In this document: positions 1-10,775 of the stretch, in pieces
Layout: every line of letters begins with the position of its first letter
Position numbering within the stretch: the first letter of the stretch is position 1
NCBI GenBank assembly: GCA_947044405.1
Contig: CAMRHE010000197.1
Coordinates: forward strand, 2,046,001 to 2,110,000
Direction: 5' to 3'
Origin: Leptodactylus fallax
Taxonomy: Eukaryota; Chordata; Amphibia; Anura; Leptodactylidae
Length of the DNA: 64,000 nt
The notes under the pieces: model-generated
Database searches by the model: none
Told to the model about the DNA's origin: nothing
Seen by the model: the letters and a program-made list of their open reading frames with translations, nothing else
Position numbers and translations under genes: made by a program

Positions 1-227
1 ACTGCCATGTGTGTCTAACAAACCATGAGCAAGCACCTTTCCACAAAAAAGGGTAAAAGTGTTTTAAACATAAAAATCCGTAAAAGCAAGTGGCAGCGCA
101 GTGTATGGTTAAACAATGTCTGTAAAGATTATAATGGCGCTATATAAGTAAGCAAAATAATAAAAATAAATAAATAAGCTAATAGTTTGTATCTACTGCT
201 TATCATCTGTTTTTTATCATAGACATA
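1..227. other. Unassigned flank
   Basis: No gene seen. Around 120-175 a stretch ending in a GCGCTATATAA-like motif followed by A-rich AATAAA repeats resembles the 3' tail found on frog L2-type LINEs and related SINEs (compare 33950-34090). The match is short and partial. Confidence 0.3.
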
Positions 228-752
228 CAGTGAGTATGGAAAGTATTCAGACCCCTTTAAATTTTTCACTCTTTGCTTCATTGCAGCCATTTGCTAAAAG
301 CAAAAAAGTTCATTTTATTTCTCATTAATGTACACTCAGCACCCCATCTTGACAGAAAAAAAACAGACATGTAGATATTTTTGCTAATTTACTAAAAAAG
401 AAAAACTGAAATAACACATGGTCATAAGTATTCAGACCCTTTGCTGTGACACTCATATTTAACTCACATGCTTGCTGTCCATTTCCTTCTGATCCTCCTT
501 GAGATGGTTCTACTCCTTCATTGGAGTCCAGCTGTGTTTAATTAAACTGATTGGAGTTGATTAGGAAAGGCACCCACCTGTCTATATAAGACTTCATAGC
601 TCACAGTGCATGTCAGAGCAAATGAGAATCATGAGGTCAAAGGAACTGCCCAAGCAGCTCAGGGACAGAATTGTGGCAAGGCACAGATCTGGCCAAGGTT
701 ACAAAAGAATTTCTGCAGCACTCAAGGTTCCTAAGACCACAGTGGCCTCCAA
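228..752 (+). mobile_element. Tc1-like element, family A, 5' part only
   Basis: The left end starts at C228 after a TA, with the terminal repeat beginning CAGTGAGTATGGAAAGTATT. An outer direct repeat (AAGTATTCAGACCC near 240) recurs as an inner copy near 426, the IR/DR layout of Sleeping Beauty-type Tc1 elements. Homology to the second family-A copy (57235-62205) stops near 752, so about two thirds of the element, including the catalytic part, is missing here. Confidence 0.85.
610..752 (+). pseudogene. Tc1 transposase, N-terminal fragment
   Basis: The frame opens with MSEQMRIMRSKELPK and continues through the first helix-turn-helix (GQGYKRISAALKVPKTTVAS), the part that binds the inverted repeats. 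After about 47 residues the homology ends and the remaining downstream codons are unrelated sequence. No DDE residue is present, so this is a dead fragment. The same start is found in the minus-strand copy at 61824. A complete family member would be about 340 residues. Confidence 0.8.
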
Positions 753-1065
753 TGGCCTCTGCAGCCATCATCTTCACAGACCCGGCATCCGCCGTAACAG
801 CACAGCGGATGCCGAGAGGTTCATACCGCCAGGACACCCTCTCAGCTCAAGGCCCGCAGCATCGCCACACTCCTCCCGCTGCAGGAAGCCAGCGGTGGCA
901 GTAGTGGGGGCGGTGCTGCGACCCCACGCCTCCCCCCCCCCCCGCCAAAACACCCCACATTTGGACTATAAGACGCACCCCCATTTTCCTCCCAAATTTG
1001 GGGGGAAAAAACTGTGTCTTATAGTTTGAAAAATTAGGTAATTTCATGTAAAACGCCAAATATGG
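753..1065. repeat. Composite repeat debris with fold-back motif
   Basis: No gene is supported; frames crossing it are chance. An inverted repeat (GGCATCCGC at about 784 and GCGGATGCC at about 804) lies in GC-rich sequence, followed by a C-rich run near 932-944. At 960-1040 the motif GGACTATAAGACGCACC and its imperfect inverted partner (GTGTCTTATAGTTTGAAAAAT) look like a small fold-back element common in anuran genomes. Confidence 0.45.
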
Positions 1066-1661
1066 GTAGGACAAAATTACTGGCACCCTCAACTTAATAT
1101 TTGGTTGCACACCTTTTGGAAAAAAATAACTGAAATCAATCGCTTTCTATATTCATCAACAAGCTTATTAAACATCTCAACTGGAATTTTGGACCACTCT
1201 TCTTTTGCAAAGTGCTCCAGGTCTCTCATATTTGAAGGGTGCCTTCTTCCAACAGCAATTTTAAGATCTCTCCACAGTTGTTCAATGGGATGTAGATCCA
1301 GATTCATTGCTGACCACTTTTGACTGTTGGTACTGTGTTCTTTTCTTTGCAGGCCTCATTCTGTTTTTGGTAAAAAGTAGAATGATGTGCTTTACCAAAA
1401 AGCTCTGTCTTGGCCTCATCTGTCCACAAGACGTTTTCCCAAAAGGATTTTGGTTTACTCATGTACATTTTGGCAAACTGCATTCTAGCTTTGTTATGTC
1501 TCTGTGTCAGCAGTGGGGTCTTCCTGGGTTTCATTTCATTCAAATGTGGACAGATAGTCTGCGCTGACACTGATGCACCCTGAGCCTGCAGGACAGCATG
1601 AATTTCTTTGGGACTGGATTGGGGCTGCTTATCCACCATACAGACTATCCTGCGTTGCAAC
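1066..1661 (-). pseudogene. Tc1-like transposase, family F, C-terminal part, split by hAT
   Basis: Minus-strand frames at 1304-1660 and 1089-1307 encode a degenerate Tc1 transposase. The first covers the second DNA-binding segment and the first catalytic Asp (LWTDEAKTELFG); the second gives the C-terminal block (NLDLHPIEQLWRDLK) with the final Glu. The sequence between VKSG and NLDLHPIE, which normally carries the second Asp, is deleted. The N-terminal part of the same gene lies 3.7 kb away at 5343-5560, displaced by the hAT element at 1662-5334. The outer inverted repeats are not clearly preserved. Confidence 0.75.
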
Positions 1662-2239
1662 TAGAGATGAGCGAATTGAGGCTGCAGAAGTGGAATTCGA
1701 TCCGAATTTCAGGAAATCTTCGATTCACCACGATTCCGGATTTCCTCACGCTTCGATGCATCGAATCGCATTTTTTTATAAAATTGCCGCCGCACATGTT
1801 AGAACAAGGTGCAAGGGACTCTGGGAGCGCGGGATCACCCACCATGCCAAGCGTGCAGCTAATCAGCAGCCAGCCGGACCTGTGATGTCACAGCCCTATA
1901 AAAACCATTGGCCATTTTAGGTACAGTCATTCCACATCGCTCTTACTGTATGGACAGATGTCAGCAGGAGCTAGGGAAAGACAGAAAACAGATAGAAGTT
2001 CAGGGAAAGAGGTTGAGCCTTAGAACTGTAGGGAAAGGATAGGGAGGAATTGAGAGAAGAATTTGGGGTGGTTGCAGGGTCATTTACAGCAAGAATTTGC
2101 AGGATAATTCACATTGCAGCACTCACTGCCGTTATACTGCTGCTCATTACTCATATCTGTGTCTTTAAGGTGGAACACAAGCCTTTTGCAGTGCAGTACA
2201 GCAAAAAACAGTGAATTATCATACACTAATATCTGCTTG

Positions 2240-2532
2240 TATCTGTAAAAAAAAGCCTTTTTAAAGGCATTTAGTATAAGGGGCTTATTCACTGTTCTTG
2301 CAAAGCATAACATTATTTAGTACTGTTGTACCAAAGCCATATCTGCAGGTATCTGTAAAAAAAAGCCTTTTTAACCCCTTCCCGACATACCGTAATAGTA
2401 CGGCAGATGTCGGGTGCTTAAATATGGCGGGTCCCGAGCAGCTGCCATAGCCGCCGGGTTTCTGCTGTATTATACAGTAGACACCCGGCACTAATGCCTG
2501 CAATCAGTACCCGCAATGATTGCGGGCATTAA
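2240..2532. repeat. Direct repeat plus TTAA-ended repeat scrap inside hAT
   Basis: The 20-base string TATCTGTAAAAAAAAGCCTT occurs near 2236 and again near 2351. After the second copy, TTAACCCCTTCCCGACAT (from 2371) matches the usual terminus of a TTAA-targeting amphibian repeat, and a TTAACCCC motif recurs at 2529. This appears to be an inserted or captured fragment that replaces the expected 5' transposase exon (BED zinc finger). Confidence 0.45.
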
Positions 2533-2573
2533 CCCCTCTGACGCCTCGGTCTAAGTTGACATTTTGCCGGGGA

Positions 2574-2750
2574 TCTCATGCCGTTGGTCCTGCAACAATG
2601 TCCAACTCATCCTCCACTGTCTTCTCAGCCTCCACTGCAGGGACAATTCACAGTGCTCCTCCAGCATACCACATGTGCAGGGCACAGCGGTGTCACGCTG
2701 TTCTACACCTCGTTTGCCTGGGCGAACGAAGTCACACAGGGAAGGAACTG
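2574..2750 (+). repeat. 177-bp segment duplicated at 4502-4678
   Basis: This block at the 5' end of the hAT coding region is repeated, at roughly 95% identity by eye, at 4502-4678 inside the 3' minisatellite. Both copies run from TCTCA(T/C)GCC to GGAACTG without gaps. Confidence 0.85.
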
Positions 2751-4230
2751 CTCTGTGTCCTCAATCAAGAAATCAAATCCTGGCTTTCTCCAAGAGAACT
2801 TAAAATCGGAACAATGGTGACGGACAACGGGAAGAACATGGTGTCAGAGCTGAGTCAAGGAGGGCTGAGCCATGCGCCCTGCATGGCGCACATGTTCAAT
2901 CTGGTTGTCAGGCGTTTCCTTAAGTGTTCCACCCATCTGCAAGACATCCTAAAAATGTCAAGGAAACTTTGCATGCACTTCAGCCACTTGTACACCGCCA
3001 AGCACACCCTCCTTGAGCTGCAGCGGCAGAACGGCGTCCCACAACATAGGCTGATATGCGATGTTTCCATCCGTTGGAATTCAACCCTCCATATGTTGGA
3101 TCGACTATATGAACAGAGAAAAGCCATAAATGATTTCTTGATGATCCAAGCGGACAGAGGTACTCCCCTGTGTAACTTTAACATTAGCCAGTTGCAGCTC
3201 ATGCGTGACACCTGCCGTTTGCTAGTTCCCTTTGAGGAGGCCACTTTGTTAGTCAGTCTCCAGGATTACGGGATGAACAACGTCATTCCACTGATTCACA
3301 TCCTGGAAAAGATGCTTTTTAATCTGGCTGGTCAGGGGACTGGAGATGTGGTGTCTACAACTCAAGGCCACATGAGCCCTGTGGGGGCTGAACTAGAGGA
3401 GGAGGAGGAGGATGAGGAGGACATTGGAGCACAAACAATGTGTAGCCAAATGGATGGAGAGGAGGAGCAGGAGCAACCAGAACAGCCAGAAGGAGATGAG
3501 GAGGATGAGGCAGATGACCCAGACACACCGTGGCAGTATGCAGTGGAGATGGATGCAGGGAGTCCCTCGGAGTCACTTGCGCAAATGACAGCCGAATTGT
3601 CATCATTCGGCAGAGGGATAACTACTGGCTTTTCACCATGTTAGACCCTCGCTACCAGGGAAAAATGTGGGCCTTTTTTACACCTGCTGAGAGGGAGGAC
3701 AAACTGAACTACTATAGAGACATGCTATGCAGCAAGTTGGCCGCTGCCCATCTGCGCCATCGTCCATCCTCTCGCATGTCCGACCGGGGGGGCTCTGAGC
3801 GTTGAGCTTGCACTAGCATGGCAGCTGTGGGAGGGGGTGGGGGTGGCAGGAGCAGTATCGGCCATCAGCAGCAGCCTGAGCCTAGAGTCGCTGATGAGCA
3901 GCTTTCTTCAGCCGCATAGTAAAGAAGCTGCTCATCAGCAGCTAGACACAGAGTAGAAGTTGAACCAGCCGGTAGTAGCATACTTAGAGTGTACCCTGCC
4001 ACCCGTCATCAAAGATCCGCTAGACTACTGGGTAGCCAAACTGGATTTGTGGCCGCAACTGGCCAAGTTTGCCCTGGAAAAGCTGTCCTGCGCGGCCAGT
4101 AGTGTGGTATCAGAGCGCGTGTTTTGTGCGGCGGGGCCATAGTTACCCCAAGGAGAACTCACCTGTGTACCCAAAATTTGGAGAGACTGACCTTTGTGAA
4201 GATGAATCAGGCGTGGATCAGCCAGGATTT
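2690..4230 (+). pseudogene. hAT transposase (ZBED/Ac type), frame-broken
   Basis: Parts of an Ac-like hAT transposase, which would excise and integrate the element, are visible in order. At 2690-3640 are TDNGKNMV (a catalytic Asp context), CMAHMFNLVV (the conserved Cys/His pair) and WNSTLHMLDRL, followed by an acidic Glu/Asp-rich insertion typical of the all-alpha domain. A second frame at 3600-3800 gives MLDPRYQGKMWAFF. At 3960-4140 is the C-terminal dimerisation block (CAASSVVSERVF), and at 4124-4230 the tail TPRRTHLCTQNLERLTF lies in another frame. At least three frame changes separate these pieces. The BED zinc finger is absent. It cannot make an active protein as it stands. Confidence 0.82.
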
Positions 4231-4239
4231 CCACTGCTG

Positions 4240-4886
4240 CCACTGGGTCACTGTATGGCCTCCTCATGTTGCTGCCACTGGGTCACTGTATGGCCTCCTC
4301 ATGTTGCTGCCACTGGGTCACTGTATGCCCTCATGATACCGCTGTAACCAGGTCACTGTATACCCTCCTCAAGCCGTTTCCACTGGGTCACTGTATGCCC
4401 TCCTCATGCCGCTGCCACCGGGTCACTGTATGCCCTCCTCATGTTGCTGTCAACTTCACATGGTCACCAGCAACTTGGTGGCGCTGCTTCAGCCTCCACG
4501 TTCTCACGCCGTTGGTCCTGCAACAATGTCCACCTCATCTTCCACTGTTTCCTCAGCCTCCACTGCAGGGACAATTCACAGTGCTCCTCCAGCATACCAC
4601 ATGTGCAGGGCACAGCGGTGTCACACTGTTCTACACCTCGTTTGCCTGGGCGAACAAAATCACACAGGGGAGGAACTGGGTCACTGTATGGCCTCCTCAT
4701 GCTGCTGAAACTGGGTCACTGAATGCCCTCCTCATGTCACAACCACTGGGTCACTGAATGCCCTCCTCATGCCGCAGCCACTGGGTCACTGTTTGACCTC
4801 CTCATGCCACAGCCACTGGGTCACTGTATGGCCTCTTCATGCCGCAGCCACTGGGTCACTGTATGGCCTCTTCATGCTGCTGCCAC
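4240..4886 (+). repeat. 35-36-bp minisatellite in hAT 3' region, interrupted
   Basis: Tandem units of the form CACTGGGTCACTGTATGCC followed by CTCCTCATGCCGCTGC repeat about six times at 4240-4460 and again six times at 4674-4886. The two arrays are separated by duplicated hAT coding sequence (4502-4678). Units differ by point changes and by an occasional 1-2 base change in length. There are no spacer sequences, so it is not a CRISPR array. Confidence 0.88.
4502..4678 (+). repeat. Second copy of hAT coding segment 2574-2750
   Basis: The copy lies exactly between the two minisatellite blocks; its right edge (GGAACTG) merges into the array unit (ACTGGGTCACTG), a short shared sequence that could have guided the join. 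Confidence 0.85.
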
Positions 4887-5342
4887 CTCCACATTATGTC
4901 ACCTTGCCACTCTGACATATATGTGGAATCGACAGACGGTGTAAAAGGAGTGAGCTCTTTCACTCTAGAGTAGGATGTTGGGCCTCTGCATGCTTCTTTC
5001 TACCTGGCACTAACATGGACTTGTAAGGCTGGGTTCACACTTGAGTTAGTTGGTCAGTTTTGGCCTCGTAACTGTCCAAATAAGTGAAGTATGCAGTGGT
5101 TCTAAGAGCGACAGCTGTCATGTGCGTGTCAGTATTGTTTGACTACCACAGTAGGCTCCCTATGCGTGTTACTGCAAGGCACAGTGTTCTACACCACTAT
5201 ACAGGCTCTGAAGTTAGGAAATAGGTGTTTTTTAGCGATATTCGCCGCAAATTAATTTGGATCAAAGCAAAAAATTTTTGGGAACTTCGAATCGAACTGC
5301 AGAATTGAACTTTTGAGAAATTTGCTCATCTCTAGTTGCAAC

Positions 5343-5570
5343 GCTTCATCAATTTTTTTCTCCACATCCAGGGAGATTAGGTACAGTGCCATGGGTTGTA
5401 AACTTTTTATTATGTTGTGCACCATAGACAAAGGAACATCAATGTCTCTGGAGATGGACTTGTAACCTTGAGATGTGTAATTGCAATAATTTTCTGGGAG
5501 AAATACTTCATTTTGTGAAAAAATTTTATGCAGCAACTCTTTATTATGCCTTGATGACTAAACAACTTTC
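5343..5570 (-). pseudogene. Tc1-like transposase, family F, N-terminal part
   Basis: The minus-strand frame contains GYKSISRDIDVPLSMVHNII, the first helix-turn-helix of a Tc1 transposase. In the same orientation it leads to the residues encoded at 1304-1660 once the hAT insertion is set aside. Upstream (5570-5668) the sequence is AT-rich and no clear inverted repeat end is found, so the remnant is old and eroded. Confidence 0.72.
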
Positions 5571-5694
5571 AACAAAACTAACTAAGCTTTTTAGGAAAAT
5601 AATTGCCCAGAATAAAATAAAGCTGCTTACCTTATCTAACATGGACTAACCTAGACCTTGTCATACATACAGTGCCTTGCAAAAGTATTCATAC

Positions 5695-6158
5695 CCCTTT
5701 GTAAGGGTTAAAACATAATTTGTATTATATTCTATAACGCAGTATACAGAAGAAGTAGGGTGAAATGTTCTGCAGACAGACTGCATAGTTTACAGATAGA
5801 ATACAGACTCAGAGTCTGGGAGGAATATCAACAGTTTTGCTGTTCTCAGAGATGTACCATTCTCAGGAAAGATAAGGAGAACATTTAGACTAGGTGAAAA
5901 GGAAACATCTGGGGTGATGGGAAACTGAACAACTTTGTCTGGTAACGGAACTGGAAAACCCATATATGTACATTGATCACATGACTGTTATGTAACTGAG
6001 CTTACCTTTAAAACTGTATTGAACTACGCAATAAAGAAGAAACGGTTCATACACGATACCTGTGTACGTCTTGTTTCCCGAGCGCTCGAAACTGGTTATT
6101 TATTTAATTAGGCTTATGGTGACATCCATCCCAGGGGGACTTAACCCCTGACACCCTT
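5695..6158 (+). mobile_element. Solo LTR inserted in the Tc1 left repeat
   Basis: The LTR is 5700-6153 (454 bp). It starts TGTAAGGGTTAA and ends TTAACCCCTGACA, giving the TG...CA termini of an LTR, and is flanked by a perfect 5-bp duplication CCCTT (5695-5699 and 6154-6158). A polyadenylation signal AATAAA is at 6030-6035, leaving about 118 bp of R-U5-like sequence, so transcription would run on the plus strand. The flanking Tc1 sequence reads straight across once it is removed. It could derive from an endogenous retrovirus or a Ty3/gypsy element; no internal sequence remains to decide. Confidence 0.85.
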
Positions 6159-6508
6159 GAACTTTTTCACATTTTGTCACCTTACAATCACAAACTTAAA
6201 TGTATTTTCTTGAGATTTTAAAGTGATAGACCAACACAAAGTAGCAAATAATTGTGAAGTGGAACAAAAATGATACACGATTTTCAAAATTTTAATCAAA
6301 CAAAAATCTGAAAAGTGTGACGTGCAAAATTATTCAGCCCCCTGTACTCTTATACCCCTAAATAAAATCTAGCACAATCAATTGCCTTCAGAAGTCACTT
6401 AATTAATCAACAGAATCCAGCTGTGTGTAATTTAGTCCCAGTATAAATACATCTGTTCTGTGAAGGCCTCAGTGGTTTGTTAGAGAACACTAGTGAACAA
6501 ACAGCATC

Positions 6509-7515
6509 ATGAAGACCAAGGAACCCACCAGAAAGGTCAGAGATAAAGTTGTGGAGAAGTTTAAAGCAGGGTTAGATTATAAAAACATATCCCAAGCTTT
6601 GAGCATCCCAAGAAGTACTGTTCAATCCATCAGCCAAAAATGGAAAAAGTATTATACAACTGCAAACCTACCAAGACATGACCGTCCATCTAAACTGACA
6701 GATCAAGCAAGGAGAACACTGGTCAGAGAAGCAGCCAAGAGGCCCATGGTCACTCTGGAGGAGCTGCAGAAATCCACAGCTCATGTGGGAGAATCTGTCC
6801 ACAGGACAACTATAAGTCGTTCACTCTACAAATCTGGCCTTTATGGAAGAGTGGCAAGAAGAAAACCATTGTTGAAAGAAAGACATAAGAAGTGCCGTTT
6901 GCAGTTTGCCACAAGCCATATAGGGGACACAGCAAACATGTGGAAGAAGGTGCTCTGGTCAGATGAGTCCAAAGTTGAACTTTTTGGCCTAAATGCAAAG
7001 GGCTATGTGTGGTAGAAAAGTAACACAGCTCATCACTCTGAAAACACCATCCCCACTGTGAAACATGGTGGCGGCAGCATCATGCTGTGGGGAGGCTTTT
7101 CTTCAGCACGGACAGGGAAGCTGCTCAGAGTTGATGGGAAGATGAATGGAGCTAAATACAGGGCAATCCTGGAAGAAAACGTGTTCGAGGCTGCAAAAGA
7201 CTTAAGACTAGGAAGGAGATTCACCTTCCAGCAAGACAATGATCCTAAACATACAGCCAGAGCTACAGTGGAATGGTTTAGATCAAAGGATATTCATGTG
7301 TTAGAATGGCCCAGTCAAAGTCCAGAACTAAATCCCATTGTGCATCTGTGGAAAGACATGAAAATTGTTCTCCATCCAATCTGGCTGAGCTTGAGCTATT
7401 TTGCAATGAAGAATGGGCAAAAATCTCAGTCTCTAGATGTGCAAATCTGGTAGAGCCATACCTCAAAAGACTTACAGCTGTAATTGCAGCAAAAGGTGGC
7501 TGTACAAAGTATTGA
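6509..7515 (+). pseudogene. Tc1 transposase, family B, inactivated
   Basis: From M6509 the frame shows the paired helix-turn-helix DNA-binding region (RKVRDKVVEKFKAGLDYKN; SIPRSTVQSI), then the first catalytic Asp in LWSDESKVELFG. A stop codon (TAG) follows YVW at 7013-7015. The frame resumes to give [12 protein letters not shown] and the second Asp (FQQDNDPKHTA). The third position, Glu in NPIE of the family, reads Val here (NPIV), 34 residues after the second Asp. A frameshift near 7370 moves the last 45 residues (ELFCNEEWAKISV) to another frame. It would have been about 335 residues. Three independent lesions make it inactive. Confidence 0.9.
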
Positions 7516-7942
7516 TAAAGGGGGGCTGAATACTTTTGCACGTTACACTTTTCAGGTTTTTATTTGATTAAAATTTTGAAAACCATATATCATTTTCCTT
7601 CCACTTCACAATTATCTGCTACTTTGTGTTGGTCTACCACTTAAAATCTCAAGAAAATACATTTAAGTTTGTGGCTGTAAAGTGACAAAATGTGAAAAAG
7701 TTCAAGGGGTATGAATACTTTTGCAAGGCACTGTAAATGAAGCTTTAGAAAGAACATACGATAGATATATACTGTAGATGTATTCCAAGTCCTCCACCAA
7801 TACAACAAGTATCATATGCAGGTCTCTACTCTGAAACTTTATGGTGGAGAAGACTGGAGATGCCTGGGATTATTGGAAACATTTCTCAGGGAAAGAAGGA
7901 GATTACATATCAGCTTTCCAAGTGGTGCATAGGGATGTATTT

Positions 7943-8163
7943 TAAGGCTAAGGCCCCATGTTGCGGAAATGCAGCATTTTTTGTTGCAGATTTTGCTGCT
8001 TTTTGTTTGAGCCATAGTCAGGAGTGGCTTGAAAAGGAATGGAAAAAATAAAGGAAGCTCTTAGACATGCTGTTTAGTCCACTCCTGACTTTGGCTCAAA
8101 AAAATCCACAGCAAAATCTGCAACAAAAAATGCTGCGTTTCCGCGCCATGGGGCTTTAGCCTA
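7943..8163. repeat. Fold-back MITE
   Basis: Left arm starting GGCTAAGGCCCCATGTTGCG is mirrored by a right arm ending CGCCATGGGGCTTTAGCC. The arms pair over about 80 bases, including GCAGCATTTTTTGTTGCAGA and its near-inverse, leaving a short centre near 8030-8060. No coding potential. Confidence 0.85.
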
Positions 8164-8265
8164 AAAGAAGATGTTTTTAGGCATAAAAATTCTTAAGCTG
8201 AGTATCACCTGGTAAAAAAATGTATAAATTGGTGTATCATATCCATTCATTATACAGTTAGCAAG

Positions 8266-8621
8266 TTAATTGGGTTGTCCAGGATATTTTAGCAATACAG
8301 CAAAAGGCTGGGGAAGGTGAAAAATAAAAATAAAAGAAAAACACACTCACCTGTCCCTGGTGCTCCAGTGTCCCAGGCCGCTCTCTGACCCATGTGGTGC
8401 CCCCGGCAGAATTCCCCACCGCACATGACCGCTGAGGCCAATCGTCCTAAGGAAAGGAACTGGGACTCCACGTGGGAGTCCCACGTCCTTTCCTTAGGCT
8501 GCTGAGGCCAATCACGTGGTGGGGACTTCCATCGGAAAAGCCCCAAGGTGCCACAGGGACTGATCAGCGGCCCGAAGCACCTCCTGCCACAGTACTAAAA
8601 TATCCTGAACAACCTCTTTAA
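8266..8621. repeat. TTAA-flanked MITE with internal palindrome
   Basis: Terminal repeats TTAATTGGGTTGTCCAGGAT (8266) and its imperfect inverse (CCTGAACAACCTCTTTAA, ending 8621) are bounded by TTAA, the target of piggyBac and Kolobok-type transposases. Inside, AAGGAAAGGAACTGGGACTCC near 8450 pairs with GGAGTCCCACGTCCTTTCCTT near 8475. Confidence 0.8.
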
Positions 8622-10078
8622 ATAGTTTAACAGTTGCAGCACTTTATCTTGAATTTTTTTCAATGGCTTTTTCTGTCTGATATCATGCTAGATTGTGCCA
8701 TCAGATTCAGGCTAAAGACCACTACATCTGTACAACACAAAGGTAATGAAGTACAATACATAAGCAATTTCTTTTTGTGTGAAGGATCTAGTTAGTTTAG
8801 ATACAGTTCTGGACCATCACTGCTCAGCTCAGGAAGCAAGAGATGCCATTATGTAGTTAAAAATGTTTTATTGAAATATCAGTGTTTATCTCTGAACACT
8901 TCTTCGATTATGTAGGTGAGCACATTACCTTCTCTCTTTGAAGTTTGGTATACAGGTTCACGTAAAGCTTACCTTTCTTGTTCTCATTTCCTTTTTGCCT
9001 GTTCTTGTATAGCAGGGTCACAGTGAGGGAACAGCGAGGGAGACTTTGTGTCCCTTCCAGACGTTTTCTTAAGAAAATATTACAATAACTTTAGAAATCA
9101 GAGGATTCACAGATTAAACTTGTAGTATCTTATACAATTTATGAATTACATAGGAATAGTATTACCATTTTGCAGGGTTTATTCTACTATACCTGTACAC
9201 ACCTCCAGAATAAGCAATATTTTTTCCAGATGTTGATGGAAATTTCCAGTCCTATGAAATATTTGGCACCAATTGACCAAAATTTGCATGAAGAAGTCTG
9301 GAGTGCAACACATTAGCACCATCTGAAAAAACTTAGGCAAACAGTATGTGTCATATCCCATTGTAACATGTATATCACTTAACACCCTTATACCATCTTC
9401 TAAAATCAGCTTCCAAATTGCAAGCAGATGATCACACCTAAAACGTGAAAAATATTTCTGTGCAGTGATCTAAGAAAGGTATCAGCTTAATGGTTCGTTG
9501 AACTTGACCTCCTTCAGCAAAAATAACAGTGGGCTGTAATGAGACATATGACATTCTCTATATTATTATCGTTTTCAGGTTTATGGACATTCTTATCATA
9601 AAGAAAACTGAACCAGGCTGCAAGCCTAAACTATCCAAATAGGGAAAGAACAAAAATATTTATAGATATTTTTGGTGTCTTTAAAGTTTAAATATAAACA
9701 GCTCTGGAAATCTGGTGGTGTGGTGCTAGATTCTTCTTCTAATAACAGTCATGTAGTGCCTGGAAACATGAGATTTAGTACCTGTGGGATTGTAGTCTCA
9801 AATACCTTACACTTTTTATACACTGCCAAGAATTTAAATTGGGAAAAGCTGGGGACTGACAAACGTGTTATCCCCAGGAGCCTTTTGGCCTTGTTTTATC
9901 TGACTCTTACTTTTCTTAAAGCATTCATAAGAGGAGACTCAAGTATAGCCTTGTTATTACAAAAGAACAATGACTTTGGAAATGCAATATAAGTTTAGTT
10001 CCAAAGTTCCATAAAGAAATGAGGATAGTGCTTAGTTAGAGTTGATTCTTATTGGACATTTTGTATTATACATGGTGG
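8622..10078. other. No feature recognised
   Basis: AT-rich sequence with only short chance frames. Nothing in it matches a transposon end, LINE or coding motif that I can recognise, and no splice or exon structure is apparent. Confidence 0.5.
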
Positions 10079-10250
10079 CCAGGGCATAGCTATAAGGGGT
10101 GCAAAGGTAACAAAGGCTCTGGAGCCTCAGGGGACCCAAAGGCCTCTCTACAGTATATGAAGACATCAGTATTATAACTAGCACATGGTAACTGGGGACC
10201 CAAGATTTTGCATTGGGATCCAGGAACAATGTGCTGCCAATGTGCTTCTC
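10079..10250. mobile_element. hAT-type element, left-end fragment
   Basis: CAGGGCATAGCTATAAGGGG at 10079 fits the CAGGGGCGTAGCTATAAGGG terminus seen on non-autonomous hAT elements. The following GTGCAAAGGTAACAAAGGCT also fits the subterminal region. No matching right end was found nearby, so it is treated as a fragment; its right limit is uncertain. Confidence 0.5.
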
Positions 10251-10559
10251 TATCTAGCCCTCACAGAGCCTCTGCCCAGACACTGCCCTGTGCACCAGGA
10301 CTTTCACTGGCAGAGAAAAGACATCCACAATTTGGTTTTCCTCTTTCTTTAGGCATAATATTTCTACCTGGACTCACACTCATTTGGTCAATAGATGTGA
10401 TTGCCATGATTTTCTCTTCATTGTGGTCGCGTTATCAGGCAGGGACAGTGCATGCACAAGAAGATAATACAACCATAATAGGGAAATAATATATAAATTT
10501 CAGACAAGTGCCAAACCATAGAAAAATCTTGTATTTCATGGTTGTATCCATTAGTAACG

Positions 10560-10672
10560 CATCCAAACACTGATAGGGAATGTAGATTGTGATCCCTATA
10601 TGGGACAGTGACTGACAATGTCTGTAAAGTGCTGTGGAATATGATACAATTAAATAAATAAAGACAAAAGTC
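10560..10672 (+). repeat. L2-type/SINE 3' tail fragment
   Basis: Text such as GTCTGTAAAGTGCTGTGGAA followed by ATGATACAATTAAATAAATA has the order of the widespread frog L2-type 3' terminus (compare the better example ending at 34090). Confidence 0.5.
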
Positions 10673-10775
10673 TGTCACAACCACTAACATGGTTAGAGAA
10701 AATCTTTATCTTATTTCCACATTTTAAACTTATATCTGAAATGCAAACTAAAAAAAGATCTCATCAATTTACGTA

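Larger units (their letters stand above)
1654..5342 (+). mobile_element. hAT transposon (Ac-like) with 8-bp target duplications
   Basis: The element proper is 1662-5334. It begins TAGAGATGAGC and ends with the exact inverse GCTCATCTCTA. Both sides carry the same 8-bp target duplication, GTTGCAAC, at 1654-1661 and 5335-5342. Eight-base duplications and an Ac-like terminus are hallmarks of the hAT superfamily. The insertion split a Tc1 transposase gene whose halves continue outside both duplications. Inside are a broken transposase, a TTAA-type repeat scrap, a 35-36-bp minisatellite and a second copy of a 177-bp piece of the coding region. The exact duplications suggest this insertion is younger than the Tc1 remnant. 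Confidence 0.92.
5670..7733 (+). mobile_element. Tc1-like element, family B, split by a solo LTR
   Basis: Termini CAGTGCCTTGCAAAAGTATT (5670) and its inverse (ending 7733) are flanked by TA on both sides (5668-5669, 7734-7735). The inverted repeats are long, about 210 bp once the solo LTR at 5700-6153 is discounted, with outer and inner direct-repeat motifs (GTATTCATACCCC and TTATTCAGCCCC), the IR/DR arrangement. The element encodes a broken transposase at 6509-7515. Confidence 0.93.

Noticed and set aside
60..180. Possible small RNA or tRNA-derived SINE at the window start
   Set aside because: No A-box or B-box and no cloverleaf could be drawn; only a weak L2-type tail.
4240..4886. Regular 35-36-bp repeats resembling a CRISPR array
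   Set aside because: Units are directly adjacent with no unique spacers, and the context is a eukaryotic hAT transposon; it is a minisatellite.
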